Below, piece by piece: positions 7,786-16,058 of a stretch of DNA of 24,304 nt; the first letter of the stretch is position 1; each line of letters starts with the position of its first letter. A model generated the notes under the pieces. It worked only from the letters and a program-made list of their open reading frames with translations. It made no database searches and was not told the DNA's origin. The DNA comes from JAVWGW01 sp036651575. Lineage in GTDB: Bacteria > Actinomycetota > Coriobacteriia > Coriobacteriales > Eggerthellaceae. The DNA lies in contig JAVVXN010000022.1 of assembly GCA_036651575.1 (NCBI GenBank), positions 1 through 24,304 of the forward strand, in the 5' to 3' direction. A program made the translations under genes and the position numbers.

Positions 7786-8760
7786 ATGCAGACCCGCTCG
7801 CCTCACGCCACCTCCTCGGTTATTGCCCTTGATATCGGCGGTACCAAAATCGCGGGAGCAATCGTCACATACGCCGAAGACGCTACGCGCCCAACCGTAC
7901 ATGATGTCCAAGAAGTACCTACCGATGCCAAACGCGGAGGCGACACGGTGCTTGCAACGCTGGTTGACCTCATCAAAAGCCTGATAGCCCACACCGATGC
8001 ACGCCCGCAGGGAATCGGTGTGGGCACTGCGGGCTGCGTAGACCCCGTTACCGGCTCTATCTCCTACGCCAATGAACTTATGCCCGGATGGACCGGACAG
8101 CCCGTAAAACAACGCCTGAGCGACGAGTTTTCCCTGCCGGTTGCCGTCATGGGCGACGTTCATGCTCACGCCCTGGGAGAGGCACGTTGGGGCGCTGCCC
8201 GCAATCGGGAAAGTTGTCTCCTGGTTGCTGCCGGCACGGGATTGGGTGGCGCCTTCGTCGATCGGGGACATGTTTTACGCGGCTTTCACGGAGCTGCCGG
8301 ACACCTCGGTCACACCCTGCATCCTGCAGCACAGAAAATCATCTGCGCATGCGGGAGCACCGGACACGCTGAATCCGTCACGTCAGGAACGGGTATCGCG
8401 GCTCTCTATCAAAATCGCACAGCATGTGCAACTCATCATGAGCTGGCATTTTGTGGTGCCGAGATATCTCGCCGCGCCGAAGCGGGTGAGGAAGCGGCCC
8501 GCTTGACAATTCGTGATGCCGGACGCTTTCTCGGTGAGGCGATGGGATCGTGGGCAAACGCCTTCGACCCCGAAGTCATCATTGTTTCAGGGTCGGTCTG
8601 TGCGGCAGGCCCGCTGTGGCGCGAAGCCGTTGTGGAGGGATTTGCCAGCCAAGCTCTCGAGCCGGTGAAAAACATCCCCCTGCTCGATGCGGCGCTCGGT
8701 TTTGATGCCCCTTTGGTGGGCGCCGCCGAAAACCTGCGCGATGCGCTGCAATCTATTTAA
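7786..8760 (+). CDS. nanK: N-acetylmannosamine kinase (ROK family)
   Basis: The 324-aa ROK-family sugar kinase is predicted to phosphorylate ManNAc to ManNAc-6-phosphate. It has the N-terminal ATP-binding loop ALDIGGTK (14-21) and a GDVHA block with the likely catalytic Asp124. It also has VAAGTGLGGA and the GHLGHTLHP segment, whose GHxGH resembles ManNAc kinases more than glucokinases. The zinc motif is C187-A-C189-G-S-T-G-H194-A-E: the third Cys of the usual CxCGxxGCxE is His. An AGGAAA ribosome site precedes the ATG. Position between nanA and nanE supports the substrate; by sequence alone another hexose kinase activity cannot be excluded. Confidence 0.85.
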   Translation: MQTRSPHATSSVIALDIGGTKIAGAIVTYAEDATRPTVHDVQEVPTDAKRGGDTVLATLVDLIKSLIAHTDARPQGIGVGTAGCVDPVTGSISYANELMPGWTGQPVKQRLSDEFSLPVAVMGDVHAHALGEARWGAARNRESCLLVAAGTGLGGAFVDRGHVLRGFHGAAGHLGHTLHPAAQKIICACGSTGHAESVTSGTGIAALYQNRTACATHHELAFCGAEISRRAEAGEEAARLTIRDAGRFLGEAMGSWANAFDPEVIIVSGSVCAAGPLWREAVVEGFASQALEPVKNIPLLDAALGFDAPLVGAAENLRDALQSI

Positions 8761-8780
8761 AGTTGAGAAAAAGAGGAATC

Positions 8781-9452
8781 ATGGGAAATCCGTTGCTTGA
8801 AAACCTTAAAGGGAAACTGATCGTTAGCTGCCAGGCGTATCCCGGTGAACCAATGCGCCACCCGGAAACCATGGCACAGATCGCACTTGCCGCACAAATC
8901 GGCGGTGCTGCAGCCATTCGATGCCAGGGATTGGCCGATATCGCGGCCATCAAAGGCCAGGTGGATATCCCCGTCATCGGTTTATGGAAAGAAGGCCACG
9001 AGGGCGTCTACATCACGCCGACACTCCGTCACGCCCGCGCGTGCATTTTTGCAGGAGCCGATATCGTCGCCCTCGACGCCACCGCTCGTGTGCGCCCCGA
9101 TGGTCTTACCTTCGAAGAAACGACCCGCGCCCTTGCGGGAGAAACGCTGATCATGGCCGATTGCGCCTGCCTTGACGACGTTCAGCGCGCCGTAGCTGCC
9201 GATGTCGACATCATCTCAACAACCCTCGCTGGCTACACCGACGACCGCCCTAAAACCGAGGGACCCGACTTGGATTTTGTGCGCGAAGCAGTTGCTGCCG
9301 CGGGTGGTATCCCCGTGTTCTGCGAAGGACGCGTCCATGAGCCCTCCCATGCACGTCAGGCCGTCGAAGCGGGGGCATGGGCTGTCGTCGTGGGCACGGC
9401 AATCACCCATCCCACCTCCATCACCAGCTGGTTTTGCGACGTTCTTCGTTAG
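8781..9452 (+). CDS. nanE: N-acetylmannosamine-6-phosphate 2-epimerase
   Basis: The 223-aa TIM-barrel enzyme is of the NanE family and converts ManNAc-6-phosphate to GlcNAc-6-phosphate. It shows IVSCQA (14-19), Lys70 in VIGLWKEG, the DATARVRP block (99-106), Glu182 in FCEGRVHEP and the phosphate-binding VVVGTAITHP near the end. Lys70 and Glu182 correspond to the catalytic pair described for the family. The ATG at 8781 is preferred over an upstream TTG at 8763 because GAGGAA lies just ahead of it. The stop overlaps the stop of convergent nagA by 4 bases, leaving no room for a terminator between the two operons. Confidence 0.9.
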   Translation: MGNPLLENLKGKLIVSCQAYPGEPMRHPETMAQIALAAQIGGAAAIRCQGLADIAAIKGQVDIPVIGLWKEGHEGVYITPTLRHARACIFAGADIVALDATARVRPDGLTFEETTRALAGETLIMADCACLDDVQRAVAADVDIISTTLAGYTDDRPKTEGPDLDFVREAVAAAGGIPVFCEGRVHEPSHARQAVEAGAWAVVVGTAITHPTSITSWFCDVLR

Positions 9453-10561
9453 AGCAAGCGTCCCCGCATGATCACGTGCTTGATGGTGAAATCGGAATTG
9501 AGCACGAGGGCATCAGCAATCTTTCCAACCTCGATCGAGCCGCGATCCTTGTCGATACCGAGGGCGCGCGCAGGGTTGATGGTGGCCGCCTTCACGGCAC
9601 TGATCAGCGGAATCCTCATGTCGGTAACAGCGATGCGAAGACACGCAGCCAAATCTGTCGCCGATCCCGCAATGGTACCATCCGCAAGCGTTGCACGATT
9701 GCCCCGTACGGCAACGGGCTGTCCACCGAGGCGGTAAGCCCCGTCAGAAAGTCCCGTTGCCATCATTGAATCGCTGATTAAAATGACGCGATCGTCCCCG
9801 AAGAGCGAAAATGCAACGCGCACCATCGCGGGATGGATATGCACACCATCGGCAATCACCTCAACCATCACGCCTTCGGCATCGGCTGCAGCCCCAATCA
9901 CCCCCGGATCTCGATGGTGCAGGGGGGGCATCGCGTTGTAAAGATGGGTTACGTGTCGCGCACCCCGCGCAAAAGCACGGGTGGCCGTATCGTAATCGGC
10001 ACAGGTATGTGCGAGCGAAATGCGCACCTCATCGTGAAATTTCTCGATAAAATCGAGTGCTCCTTCAACCTCGGGGGCCACATCGACCAACTTGATCAAG
10101 CCACACGCCGTTTTCTGCAGCCGGCGAAACATATCCGCATCGGGCACCTGAATATAGGTGGGATTTTGTGCTCCGATCTTGTTGGGTGATATAAACGGCC
10201 CCTCCATATTGATCCCCACCAAGGCAGCACCATCGGGTGCGTCACGATGGGCGGCGGCAGCGCCCACAATTGCGTTAAGCACGTCTTCAGGATACGTCAT
10301 GGTTGCAGGGCAGAGAGCGGTCACGCCACACGCCGCTTCGTGGCGAGCGATAGCATCGAAGGCTTCATCGCTCCCATCGCAAAAATCATACCCAACACAC
10401 CCGTGAAAATGAAGGTCGATCAATCCGGGAATAACAAAACATCCCGTAGCGTCGACTACGGCAGTATCAGAAGATATCTCTGCAAAGCGCTCGCCGTCGA
10501 TGCAGATATCCCGCGAAACAAACCCCTCACCACTACAGACCGAACCACCGACTATCTTCAT
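9449..10561 (-). CDS. nagA: N-acetylglucosamine-6-phosphate deacetylase
   Basis: The 370-aa amidohydrolase removes acetate from GlcNAc-6-phosphate to give glucosamine-6-phosphate, the next step after NanE. Visible are PGLIDLHFHG (with H51 and H53), the metal ligand Glu120 in NMEGPFISP, His185 in SLAHTCADY, His206 in HVTHLYNAM and the catalytic Asp264 in ISDSMMATG. The length is close to the family norm. It is the second gene of nagBA; its ATG is 15 bases after the nagB stop, with AAAGG upstream. It converges on nanE with overlapping stop codons, although the two enzymes act consecutively. Confidence 0.93.
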   Translation of the reverse strand: MKIVGGSVCSGEGFVSRDICIDGERFAEISSDTAVVDATGCFVIPGLIDLHFHGCVGYDFCDGSDEAFDAIARHEAACGVTALCPATMTYPEDVLNAIVGAAAAHRDAPDGAALVGINMEGPFISPNKIGAQNPTYIQVPDADMFRRLQKTACGLIKLVDVAPEVEGALDFIEKFHDEVRISLAHTCADYDTATRAFARGARHVTHLYNAMPPLHHRDPGVIGAAADAEGVMVEVIADGVHIHPAMVRVAFSLFGDDRVILISDSMMATGLSDGAYRLGGQPVAVRGNRATLADGTIAGSATDLAACLRIAVTDMRIPLISAVKAATINPARALGIDKDRGSIEVGKIADALVLNSDFTIKHVIMRGRLL

Positions 10562-10576
10562 GCGTATTGAGCCTTT

Positions 10577-11305
10577 CTAACGACAAAGAGCTCCTGCTTC
10601 GGCATCAACGATCACGACAACATGATGGTGAAACTGCAGAATAGAGGCCGGAACATGCGGCGTAACAGGGCCGAAGAATGCCTCACGTACAATCTCGGCT
10701 TTATCGCTTCCACTGGCAACAACGACAACCTTGCGAGCGGCCATAATCGTACCGATACCCATCGTATACGCCTGGCGAGGGACCTCGTCGGCGGAATCAA
10801 AAAGGCGACTATTTGCCTGGATGGTACTTTCGGTCAAATCGACGCATTGGGTCACCTTCGAAAAATCATTCGCCGGTTCATTGAAGCCGATATGACCGTT
10901 GTGACCCAAACCTAAAAGCTGCACATCAACACCGCCAGCCTGGGCGATAACCTGCTCATACTCAGCACAAGCCGCAGCGGCATCAGGATTTGAACCATCG
11001 GGAACATGGGTGTTGACAAGATCGATGTTTACCTTATTGAAAAGATTCTCGCGCATGAAGTAATGATAGCTTTGCTCGTGATCGTGAGCAAGACCGCGAT
11101 ACTCATCGAGATTACACGTGGTAACAGCGGAAAAATCAAGCGTGCCCGCGTGGAAGTCTTTTGCCAATTCGGCGTAAAGACCAATCGGCGTGCTACCCGT
11201 TGCCAAACCCAGCGTGCATTCCGGATCTTCCCGTATGGTATTCGCGATAAGATCGGCAGCCTTACGGCTCATCTCTTCGTAATCTTTTGCAATAATAAAT
11301 TCCAT
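10577..11305 (-). CDS. nagB: Glucosamine-6-phosphate deaminase
   Basis: The 242-aa isomerase/deaminase turns glucosamine-6-phosphate into fructose-6-phosphate and ammonia, completing the sialic acid route into glycolysis. It shows LATGSTPIGLY (34-44), CNLDEY with the catalytic Asp67, and LGLGHNGHIGFNEP with His138 and Glu143. It has the compact length of Gram-positive NagB and lacks the C-terminal extension of the allosteric E. coli enzyme. AAGGA precedes the ATG. The gene leads the nagBA pair and has its own promoter-like palindrome in the 56 bases separating it from the membrane-protein gene upstream. Confidence 0.93.
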   Translation of the reverse strand: MEFIIAKDYEEMSRKAADLIANTIREDPECTLGLATGSTPIGLYAELAKDFHAGTLDFSAVTTCNLDEYRGLAHDHEQSYHYFMRENLFNKVNIDLVNTHVPDGSNPDAAAACAEYEQVIAQAGGVDVQLLGLGHNGHIGFNEPANDFSKVTQCVDLTESTIQANSRLFDSADEVPRQAYTMGIGTIMAARKVVVVASGSDKAEIVREAFFGPVTPHVPASILQFHHHVVVIVDAEAGALCR

Positions 11306-11337
11306 CGATCATCCTTCTTCCCCGTATATTCCTACCC

Positions 11338-11349
11338 TTACTATAGTAA
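11338..11349 (-). promoter_or_regulatory. nagB promoter -10 within a perfect 12-bp palindrome
   Basis: TTACTATAGTAA is a perfect palindrome. Its minus-strand TATAGT (11340-11345) is a good -10 box, placing initiation near 11333 and leaving a leader of about 28 bases to nagB. A -35 is poor (TGGACG with a 19-base spacer at best). An activator or repressor binding the palindrome is possible. Confidence 0.45.
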
Positions 11350-11361
11350 TCATTTCTCGTT

Positions 11362-13542
11362 CTACGTCCAGAACTGGAACGCTTCAACGATACTCTGATA
11401 TGCCCACGGATACACATCCGAGAACCAACCCGTTTCAGGAACAACACACAACAGCAAGCTATAGAGCATACTGATCGTCACCAGCACGATAAGAACCTTC
11501 ATCAAAAGATAATGCGTTGCGGTGTCGGGATCGAGATTTTCGTTTACGATGAACACGAGCAGCACGGCCGCCGTCAAAAACATGAAGCTGAAATCGGCAA
11601 AATAGCGCTGCAAAATACCCGCCATCTGAGCATCAAGCAACCCGACAAGAAGACCCGCCGTGATCAACACGATAATTACACCCGCGATGGTACGCGTCGA
11701 CCGCTGACGAATCCGAAGCGACAAGACCCGCTTTGCAAAAGGCAAAACCCATAAAAAAGGAAGGCAGGCAAACACACCGCCAAACGTAACCTCTTTGATC
11801 GTTTGCCCCATGTAGGTGGTTTCAAACATCGTCGGGTGAATATAGGGAAACACACCGGTCACGTTGGGGGGCTGGATAAAATACGCAAAGAGCGCCGGGG
11901 CTAAACGCCCCATGTTCCAACCGCGCTTCGTCATGTCGTTTACCGTCAGGTTATAATTTGCCCCGAAATCAAACAGAGACCCAAAGCGTGCCTTGTTATA
12001 CCAGCAAAGCCCCGCAATCACGATTGCATACGGCCCGATCAAACATGCAAATTCAAGTGCACCACGTTTGGTCAAAAGGTGTTTCTCGGTAATGAACAGC
12101 CTCCAGAAGAGCGGAAACGCCAAAAACGAAAGAAGCACCAATTGCGGACGACAGCCGATAACCAACGCCATGCAAAGCGATCCCGCAAGATACCACCCAG
12201 CAGCGCTCGCGTGGCCTGCACGTCCCCGCATCCAAAAATAAAGTCCCCAAACGGAAAACGCAAGACCAAGCATGATCGGCAAAGAATAAAACGTGGGAAA
12301 CTTCAGCAGGTACAAAATGCCGCAACAAAATATAAGGGGTATTTGCAAGAGTAAATAAAGCCCCAAGCTGACCCGCTTAAAGTGATATCGAGCAAAACGA
12401 TCGAGCAGAGCCGAGCACCCTAAAACAAAGGCGATCGCCGCTATCAACACCCCGATTGCAGTGGGAAAAGACGCGCCGGTGGCAAGATAAAAAGGCAGGT
12501 AAAACAAGAGTACGGGCACCACACCGAAATAGACGTAATAGTGCCCTTCGTAATACGCAACGTCGAATAGGTATTTTTCCCCGGTTGATTTCTGCGCTTC
12601 ATCGCGAGCGCCCTTGTCGTAGGGATCCGGCATATCTTGCAACCACAGGGGAGGATCTTCCTCTAAATACAGGCGGCCATCCGCCATAGATTTCGCCAAT
12701 TCAGCGTACTGCTGCGCATTGTCTCCACCCACCTCAAACGTGTTGACGATGCCGGTTTTATTCCAGGAGCCCGGATTGTACGTAGGGGTTGCCACCCCCA
12801 CCAAATTCGAACCCATGAGTAAAAAGGTGGTAAGCAGATAAACTTCCACCACGACCGTTGCGATAATACCCGCTTTCGATTTGCGCGAATGCTCAACGAT
12901 ATAACAACGATAGATGCTTGAACGGGGTCTAAAAATATAGACAAGAGCAAACGCAGCAACCACCACAAAAAAGCGAGCAATATTGAAATCAAAAGGATGA
13001 TGAGCGTTGATATACACACCCGTCAACTTGATGGGATAGCTCACGTTTTTTCCGGCGATTTCAATCCTGAGGTTATCGGTAAGACCGCTGGTGTTCAAAT
13101 TGATGTATTCGCTCTGATCGCAGTTCGTAGAAACCTGAGTAATCGGCACCCCGACCGTGTATTCCGTGGAGTCAAAATACGTCAGGTGGGCGGCGTCGGT
13201 AAAGTTGATTTTCACATCAAGATTTTGTGCTGGCTGGGCCCATGAAAAATCGAGACGAATATTATGAACTTCTGCGTTGAGGTTTGAAAACTCCAACACG
13301 TGATTGACCGACGTTACCTTGTATTCTTCATCAACCGTTTCCTGCAACGTCAGTCGATTGCTCAAATTAACCGTGTTGTACCCGGCCGAGGTAAAATAGT
13401 TGAAATTGAACACGAATACTTCAAGCAGCAGCGCCAGAACGGCAATGGTCAGGGCGCACTTTAAAACGTGCAGTATCGAGCCTTTATGCAAAAGCATAAA
13501 TTCTTGGTACAGTCGGCGTATGTTATCCCAGGTACTTAACAT
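11362..13542 (-). CDS. Large polytopic membrane protein, probable GT-C-like glycosyltransferase
   Basis: The 726-aa protein begins with a cytoplasmic stub and a first membrane segment (about 27-47). A roughly 140-residue soluble domain, likely outside the cell and beta-rich, spans about 48-185, and ten or more further membrane helices follow. After the third helix an external loop has GGDNAQQYAELAKSMADGRL and a Tyr-rich YYEGHYYVYFG just before a helix. An acidic loop plus this Tyr-rich motif recalls polyprenyl-phosphate-sugar-dependent GT-C transferases, but I cannot name a donor or acceptor. No ribosome site is visible before the ATG; see the TATAAT at 13554. It is the last gene of the block behind the response regulator. 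The function is inferred from topology only. Confidence 0.6.
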   Translation of the reverse strand: MLSTWDNIRRLYQEFMLLHKGSILHVLKCALTIAVLALLLEVFVFNFNYFTSAGYNTVNLSNRLTLQETVDEEYKVTSVNHVLEFSNLNAEVHNIRLDFSWAQPAQNLDVKINFTDAAHLTYFDSTEYTVGVPITQVSTNCDQSEYINLNTSGLTDNLRIEIAGKNVSYPIKLTGVYINAHHPFDFNIARFFVVVAAFALVYIFRPRSSIYRCYIVEHSRKSKAGIIATVVVEVYLLTTFLLMGSNLVGVATPTYNPGSWNKTGIVNTFEVGGDNAQQYAELAKSMADGRLYLEEDPPLWLQDMPDPYDKGARDEAQKSTGEKYLFDVAYYEGHYYVYFGVVPVLLFYLPFYLATGASFPTAIGVLIAAIAFVLGCSALLDRFARYHFKRVSLGLYLLLQIPLIFCCGILYLLKFPTFYSLPIMLGLAFSVWGLYFWMRGRAGHASAAGWYLAGSLCMALVIGCRPQLVLLSFLAFPLFWRLFITEKHLLTKRGALEFACLIGPYAIVIAGLCWYNKARFGSLFDFGANYNLTVNDMTKRGWNMGRLAPALFAYFIQPPNVTGVFPYIHPTMFETTYMGQTIKEVTFGGVFACLPFLWVLPFAKRVLSLRIRQRSTRTIAGVIIVLITAGLLVGLLDAQMAGILQRYFADFSFMFLTAAVLLVFIVNENLDPDTATHYLLMKVLIVLVTISMLYSLLLCVVPETGWFSDVYPWAYQSIVEAFQFWT

Positions 13543-13553
13543 GGTAAAACAGG

Positions 13554-13559
13554 ATTATA
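13554..13559 (-). promoter_or_regulatory. -10 element giving a near-leaderless transcript
   Basis: A minus-strand TATAAT ends 11 bases before the ATG of the membrane-protein gene, which lacks a Shine-Dalgarno sequence. Initiation at the usual distance would leave only about 4-5 untranslated bases. No good -35 is seen, so this is tentative. Confidence 0.35.
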
Positions 13560-13584
13560 AAGGATAAGACCCCTCAGTGCCGCG

Positions 13585-14271
13585 CTAATCGCCAAAGCGA
13601 TACCCTACATGCCACACCGTTTGAATATAGTAAGGATTCGAAGGATCGGCTTCAATTTTTTCTCTCAAGCGGTGAATGAGCACAGTAATACACGCCAATT
13701 CTCCTTCGTAATGCGCGCCCCAAATATCTTCTATCAACTGGTCTTTCGTGAAGACTGCGCCAGGATTGCTTGCAAGCATGTAAAGAAGATGGAACTCTTT
13801 CGGTGTGAGACTCACCAAGATTCCGTCAACTTCAACACGGCGCCGCTTAACATCAATTTCAAGACCATCAAAAATAAGCTTATCAGAAATAAAACCCTCA
13901 GTACGCACTTTGCCGCCCCTTCGCAGCAAAGCTTCAACGCGGAGTAAAAGCTCTTCCGGAACAAACGGCTTCACCAAATAGTCATCGGCGCCCGCTTTAA
14001 ACCCAATGCTTTTATCGACGATATCACCTTTGGCCGTCAAGATGATAATCGGCACGGTCGCTTTCTGGGCACGCAATTGCTGGCAAACCTCAAATCCATT
14101 CAATCCCGGCATCATAATATCGAGAATAAGCACATCGGGCCGTACTTCCTCAAAGACATTCACCGCCTCGCTACCATTGACCGCATAATAGTAATCGTAA
14201 CCTGCCTCGTGCACGATATGGCCGACAAGGGTACGCATACCTTCATCGTCGTCTACCAACATGATTTTCAT
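13585..14271 (-). CDS. OmpR/PhoB-family response regulator
   Basis: The 228-aa DNA-binding regulator has a receiver domain (about 1-115) with the acidic pocket VDDDE, phospho-acceptor Asp51 in ILDIMMPG, Thr79 in ILTAKG and Lys101 in VKPF. A winged-helix output domain follows (about 130-228), containing LTPKEFHLLYMLASNPG and VWHVGYRFGD. The ATG at 14271 is preferred over a GTG at 14277 because GGGGG lies 7 bases before it. The kinase stop codon overlaps that ribosome site, so the pair is translationally linked. It is the evident partner of the upstream kinase. Likely targets are the nearby dms genes or the membrane-protein gene, by position only. Confidence 0.92.
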   Translation of the reverse strand: MKIMLVDDDEGMRTLVGHIVHEAGYDYYYAVNGSEAVNVFEEVRPDVLILDIMMPGLNGFEVCQQLRAQKATVPIIILTAKGDIVDKSIGFKAGADDYLVKPFVPEELLLRVEALLRRGGKVRTEGFISDKLIFDGLEIDVKRRRVEVDGILVSLTPKEFHLLYMLASNPGAVFTKDQLIEDIWGAHYEGELACITVLIHRLREKIEADPSNPYYIQTVWHVGYRFGD

Positions 14272-14282
14272 ATCCACACCCC

Positions 14283-15947
14283 CTATTCCATCTCATCGTC
14301 AATTCCGAGCGGTTTCACGGGCAACTGCACGGTGAAGAGACTACCCCGTCCCACTTCTGACGCAACCTCGATTGTCCCTCCATAAAAATCAACCAGCTCT
14401 TTCACCAAAGCTAAACCGAGTCCGCTGCCGCTGCTCTGCTTCGACGCAGAACCCCTCACGAACCTATCAAAAACCAAGAGAATATCCTCTTCGGATATAC
14501 CGCATCCATTATCGGACACGACGATACCTAACCTATTACTACCATAGTCGTAGGTAACCGTCACCGAAACCCTACCGCCAACAGCAACATATTTAATAGC
14601 GTTTGAGACAAGATTTTCCACGATCCGACGAAGCTTTTCTTGGTCGGCCGCCACAACGGGAACGTCCCGTCCAATCTCAATATCAAGCGATACATTTTTT
14701 CTTTTTGCAAGAAACGAAAGGCTGCGCTTGATGGCATTAAGCACATCGACCACATCGATAGGTTCGGGCATAAGCTCAAGCCTACCCGCCTCAACTCGCG
14801 CTAAATCAAGCATGTTGTTCACCATAGAAAGAAGCACCTGGCTATTGATGCGCATCTCTTCCATGATCTGCTCTTCACCTTCGTTGCGCGGGGTGTTTTT
14901 ATCCGCCCAAATATCAGCAAAAGCAAGAATCGAGGTGAGGGGAGTTCGTATTTCATGGCTCATCATCGCAAGAAAATCAGATTTCAACCTATTATCTTTT
15001 TGCAAAATACGATTCATGGCCTCAAGTTCACGACGTTGCCGATCGAGTACTTCGTTTGATTTTACGATTTGTGCCGTTCGAGATTCAACCTCAGATTCCA
15101 GACCCTCATAAACACCCTGAAGCTGCTGCGCCATAGACTCAAATCTTATACCCAAATCAGCTATTTCATCAGGCACGCCATCGCTGCGTAGATCGACGTC
15201 GAAGCCGCCTTCTTCAAGATACGCCGCTGCATTTTCCAAGCGCTTCACGGGCTGTGTCACCAACCGAGAAATACCCCAGAAAATGACACCAAGCCCCCCA
15301 AGTATAAGCAGGAAAAACATGAGCGTTTCCTGAACCATATTCGACTGGATATTTTCTATATAGGTGTTCGCCGGCATAATGATACTTGCAGCCCCCGCTA
15401 TATCACCTTTTTTCAAACCCTCTTTCGGGTATCCCATCACGTCGATTTCTCCGGCCGGCTCCCCGTGACACTGCAGGCAGGAATCGGTGATATAGAGCGG
15501 CTCGACATAGCGAAAGGCTTTTGAGCCATCCTCTTGTGAAGTCAGTGCGTAATAGGCTCCAAGATCAGGATTCCCACGAAGCGTTTCAAGGGCAGTTTTC
15601 TCAAAGGCATCAGGCGTGTCATCATCTTTCCTTGTTTTAAGATTAGTGTAATGAATAATGACGCCTTCACTTTTATTCGTAAAAAGTTTGGCAACCACCT
15701 TCGCGGCAACTACGCAATACAAACCATACGTGCCATCTTCGTTCTTAACAAACTGGCTCTGGTTAACTTCCATAAAGTCCCACACCGCAGACATTTCGGT
15801 TGCAAGCACGTGCGTTGTTTCCAGCATTTCGCGTTCAGCCTGCTCCTCTTGAACATGCATGCGCCACGCCGTATTGACACCGAGGAGGACCACTGCAACC
15901 AGGATGAACAACACGGCAAACTTAATTTTTAGACTTACAAAGCGCAT
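14283..15947 (-). CDS. Membrane histidine kinase with extracellular haem-binding (Tll0287/DUF3365-like) sensor domain
   Basis: The 554-aa sensor kinase has TM1 (about 7-25) followed by an extracellular domain of about 180 residues. That domain holds a c-type haem motif C157-L-Q-C160-H161 in YITDSCLQCHGEP and the surrounding pattern of Tll0287-like/DUF3365 domains. TM2 (about 207-228) follows, then HAMP (LVTQPVKRLENAA), a coiled coil, HisKA with His331 in MMSHEIRTPL, and an ATPase domain with NLVSNAIKY, DNGCGI and GSGLGLAL. Covalent haem suggests redox, oxygen or acceptor sensing. The ATG at 15947 has GGGG 5 bases upstream and is preferred to a TTG at 15986. The gene sits between the dms cluster and its response regulator. 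The ligand is unknown. Confidence 0.9.
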   Translation of the reverse strand: MRFVSLKIKFAVLFILVAVVLLGVNTAWRMHVQEEQAEREMLETTHVLATEMSAVWDFMEVNQSQFVKNEDGTYGLYCVVAAKVVAKLFTNKSEGVIIHYTNLKTRKDDDTPDAFEKTALETLRGNPDLGAYYALTSQEDGSKAFRYVEPLYITDSCLQCHGEPAGEIDVMGYPKEGLKKGDIAGAASIIMPANTYIENIQSNMVQETLMFFLLILGGLGVIFWGISRLVTQPVKRLENAAAYLEEGGFDVDLRSDGVPDEIADLGIRFESMAQQLQGVYEGLESEVESRTAQIVKSNEVLDRQRRELEAMNRILQKDNRLKSDFLAMMSHEIRTPLTSILAFADIWADKNTPRNEGEEQIMEEMRINSQVLLSMVNNMLDLARVEAGRLELMPEPIDVVDVLNAIKRSLSFLAKRKNVSLDIEIGRDVPVVAADQEKLRRIVENLVSNAIKYVAVGGRVSVTVTYDYGSNRLGIVVSDNGCGISEEDILLVFDRFVRGSASKQSSGSGLGLALVKELVDFYGGTIEVASEVGRGSLFTVQLPVKPLGIDDEME

Positions 15948-16030
15948 CGATACCCCATTACCGTACCAGTAGCCCCCGCCAAACAAGACCCGCTTTCACT
16001 ACAAGCTCAAGCACGAAAGAGGGAGTTATC

Positions 16031-16039
16031 AGTATAGCA
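16031..16039 (-). promoter_or_regulatory. Extended -10 promoter before the histidine kinase
   Basis: The minus strand reads TGCTATACT, a TGn-extended -10. It would start transcription near 16024, about 77 bases before the kinase ATG, and no clear -35 is present. It could express the two-component pair independently of the dms genes upstream. Confidence 0.5.
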
Positions 16040-16058
16040 AAACCTCTCTGAACTCATT

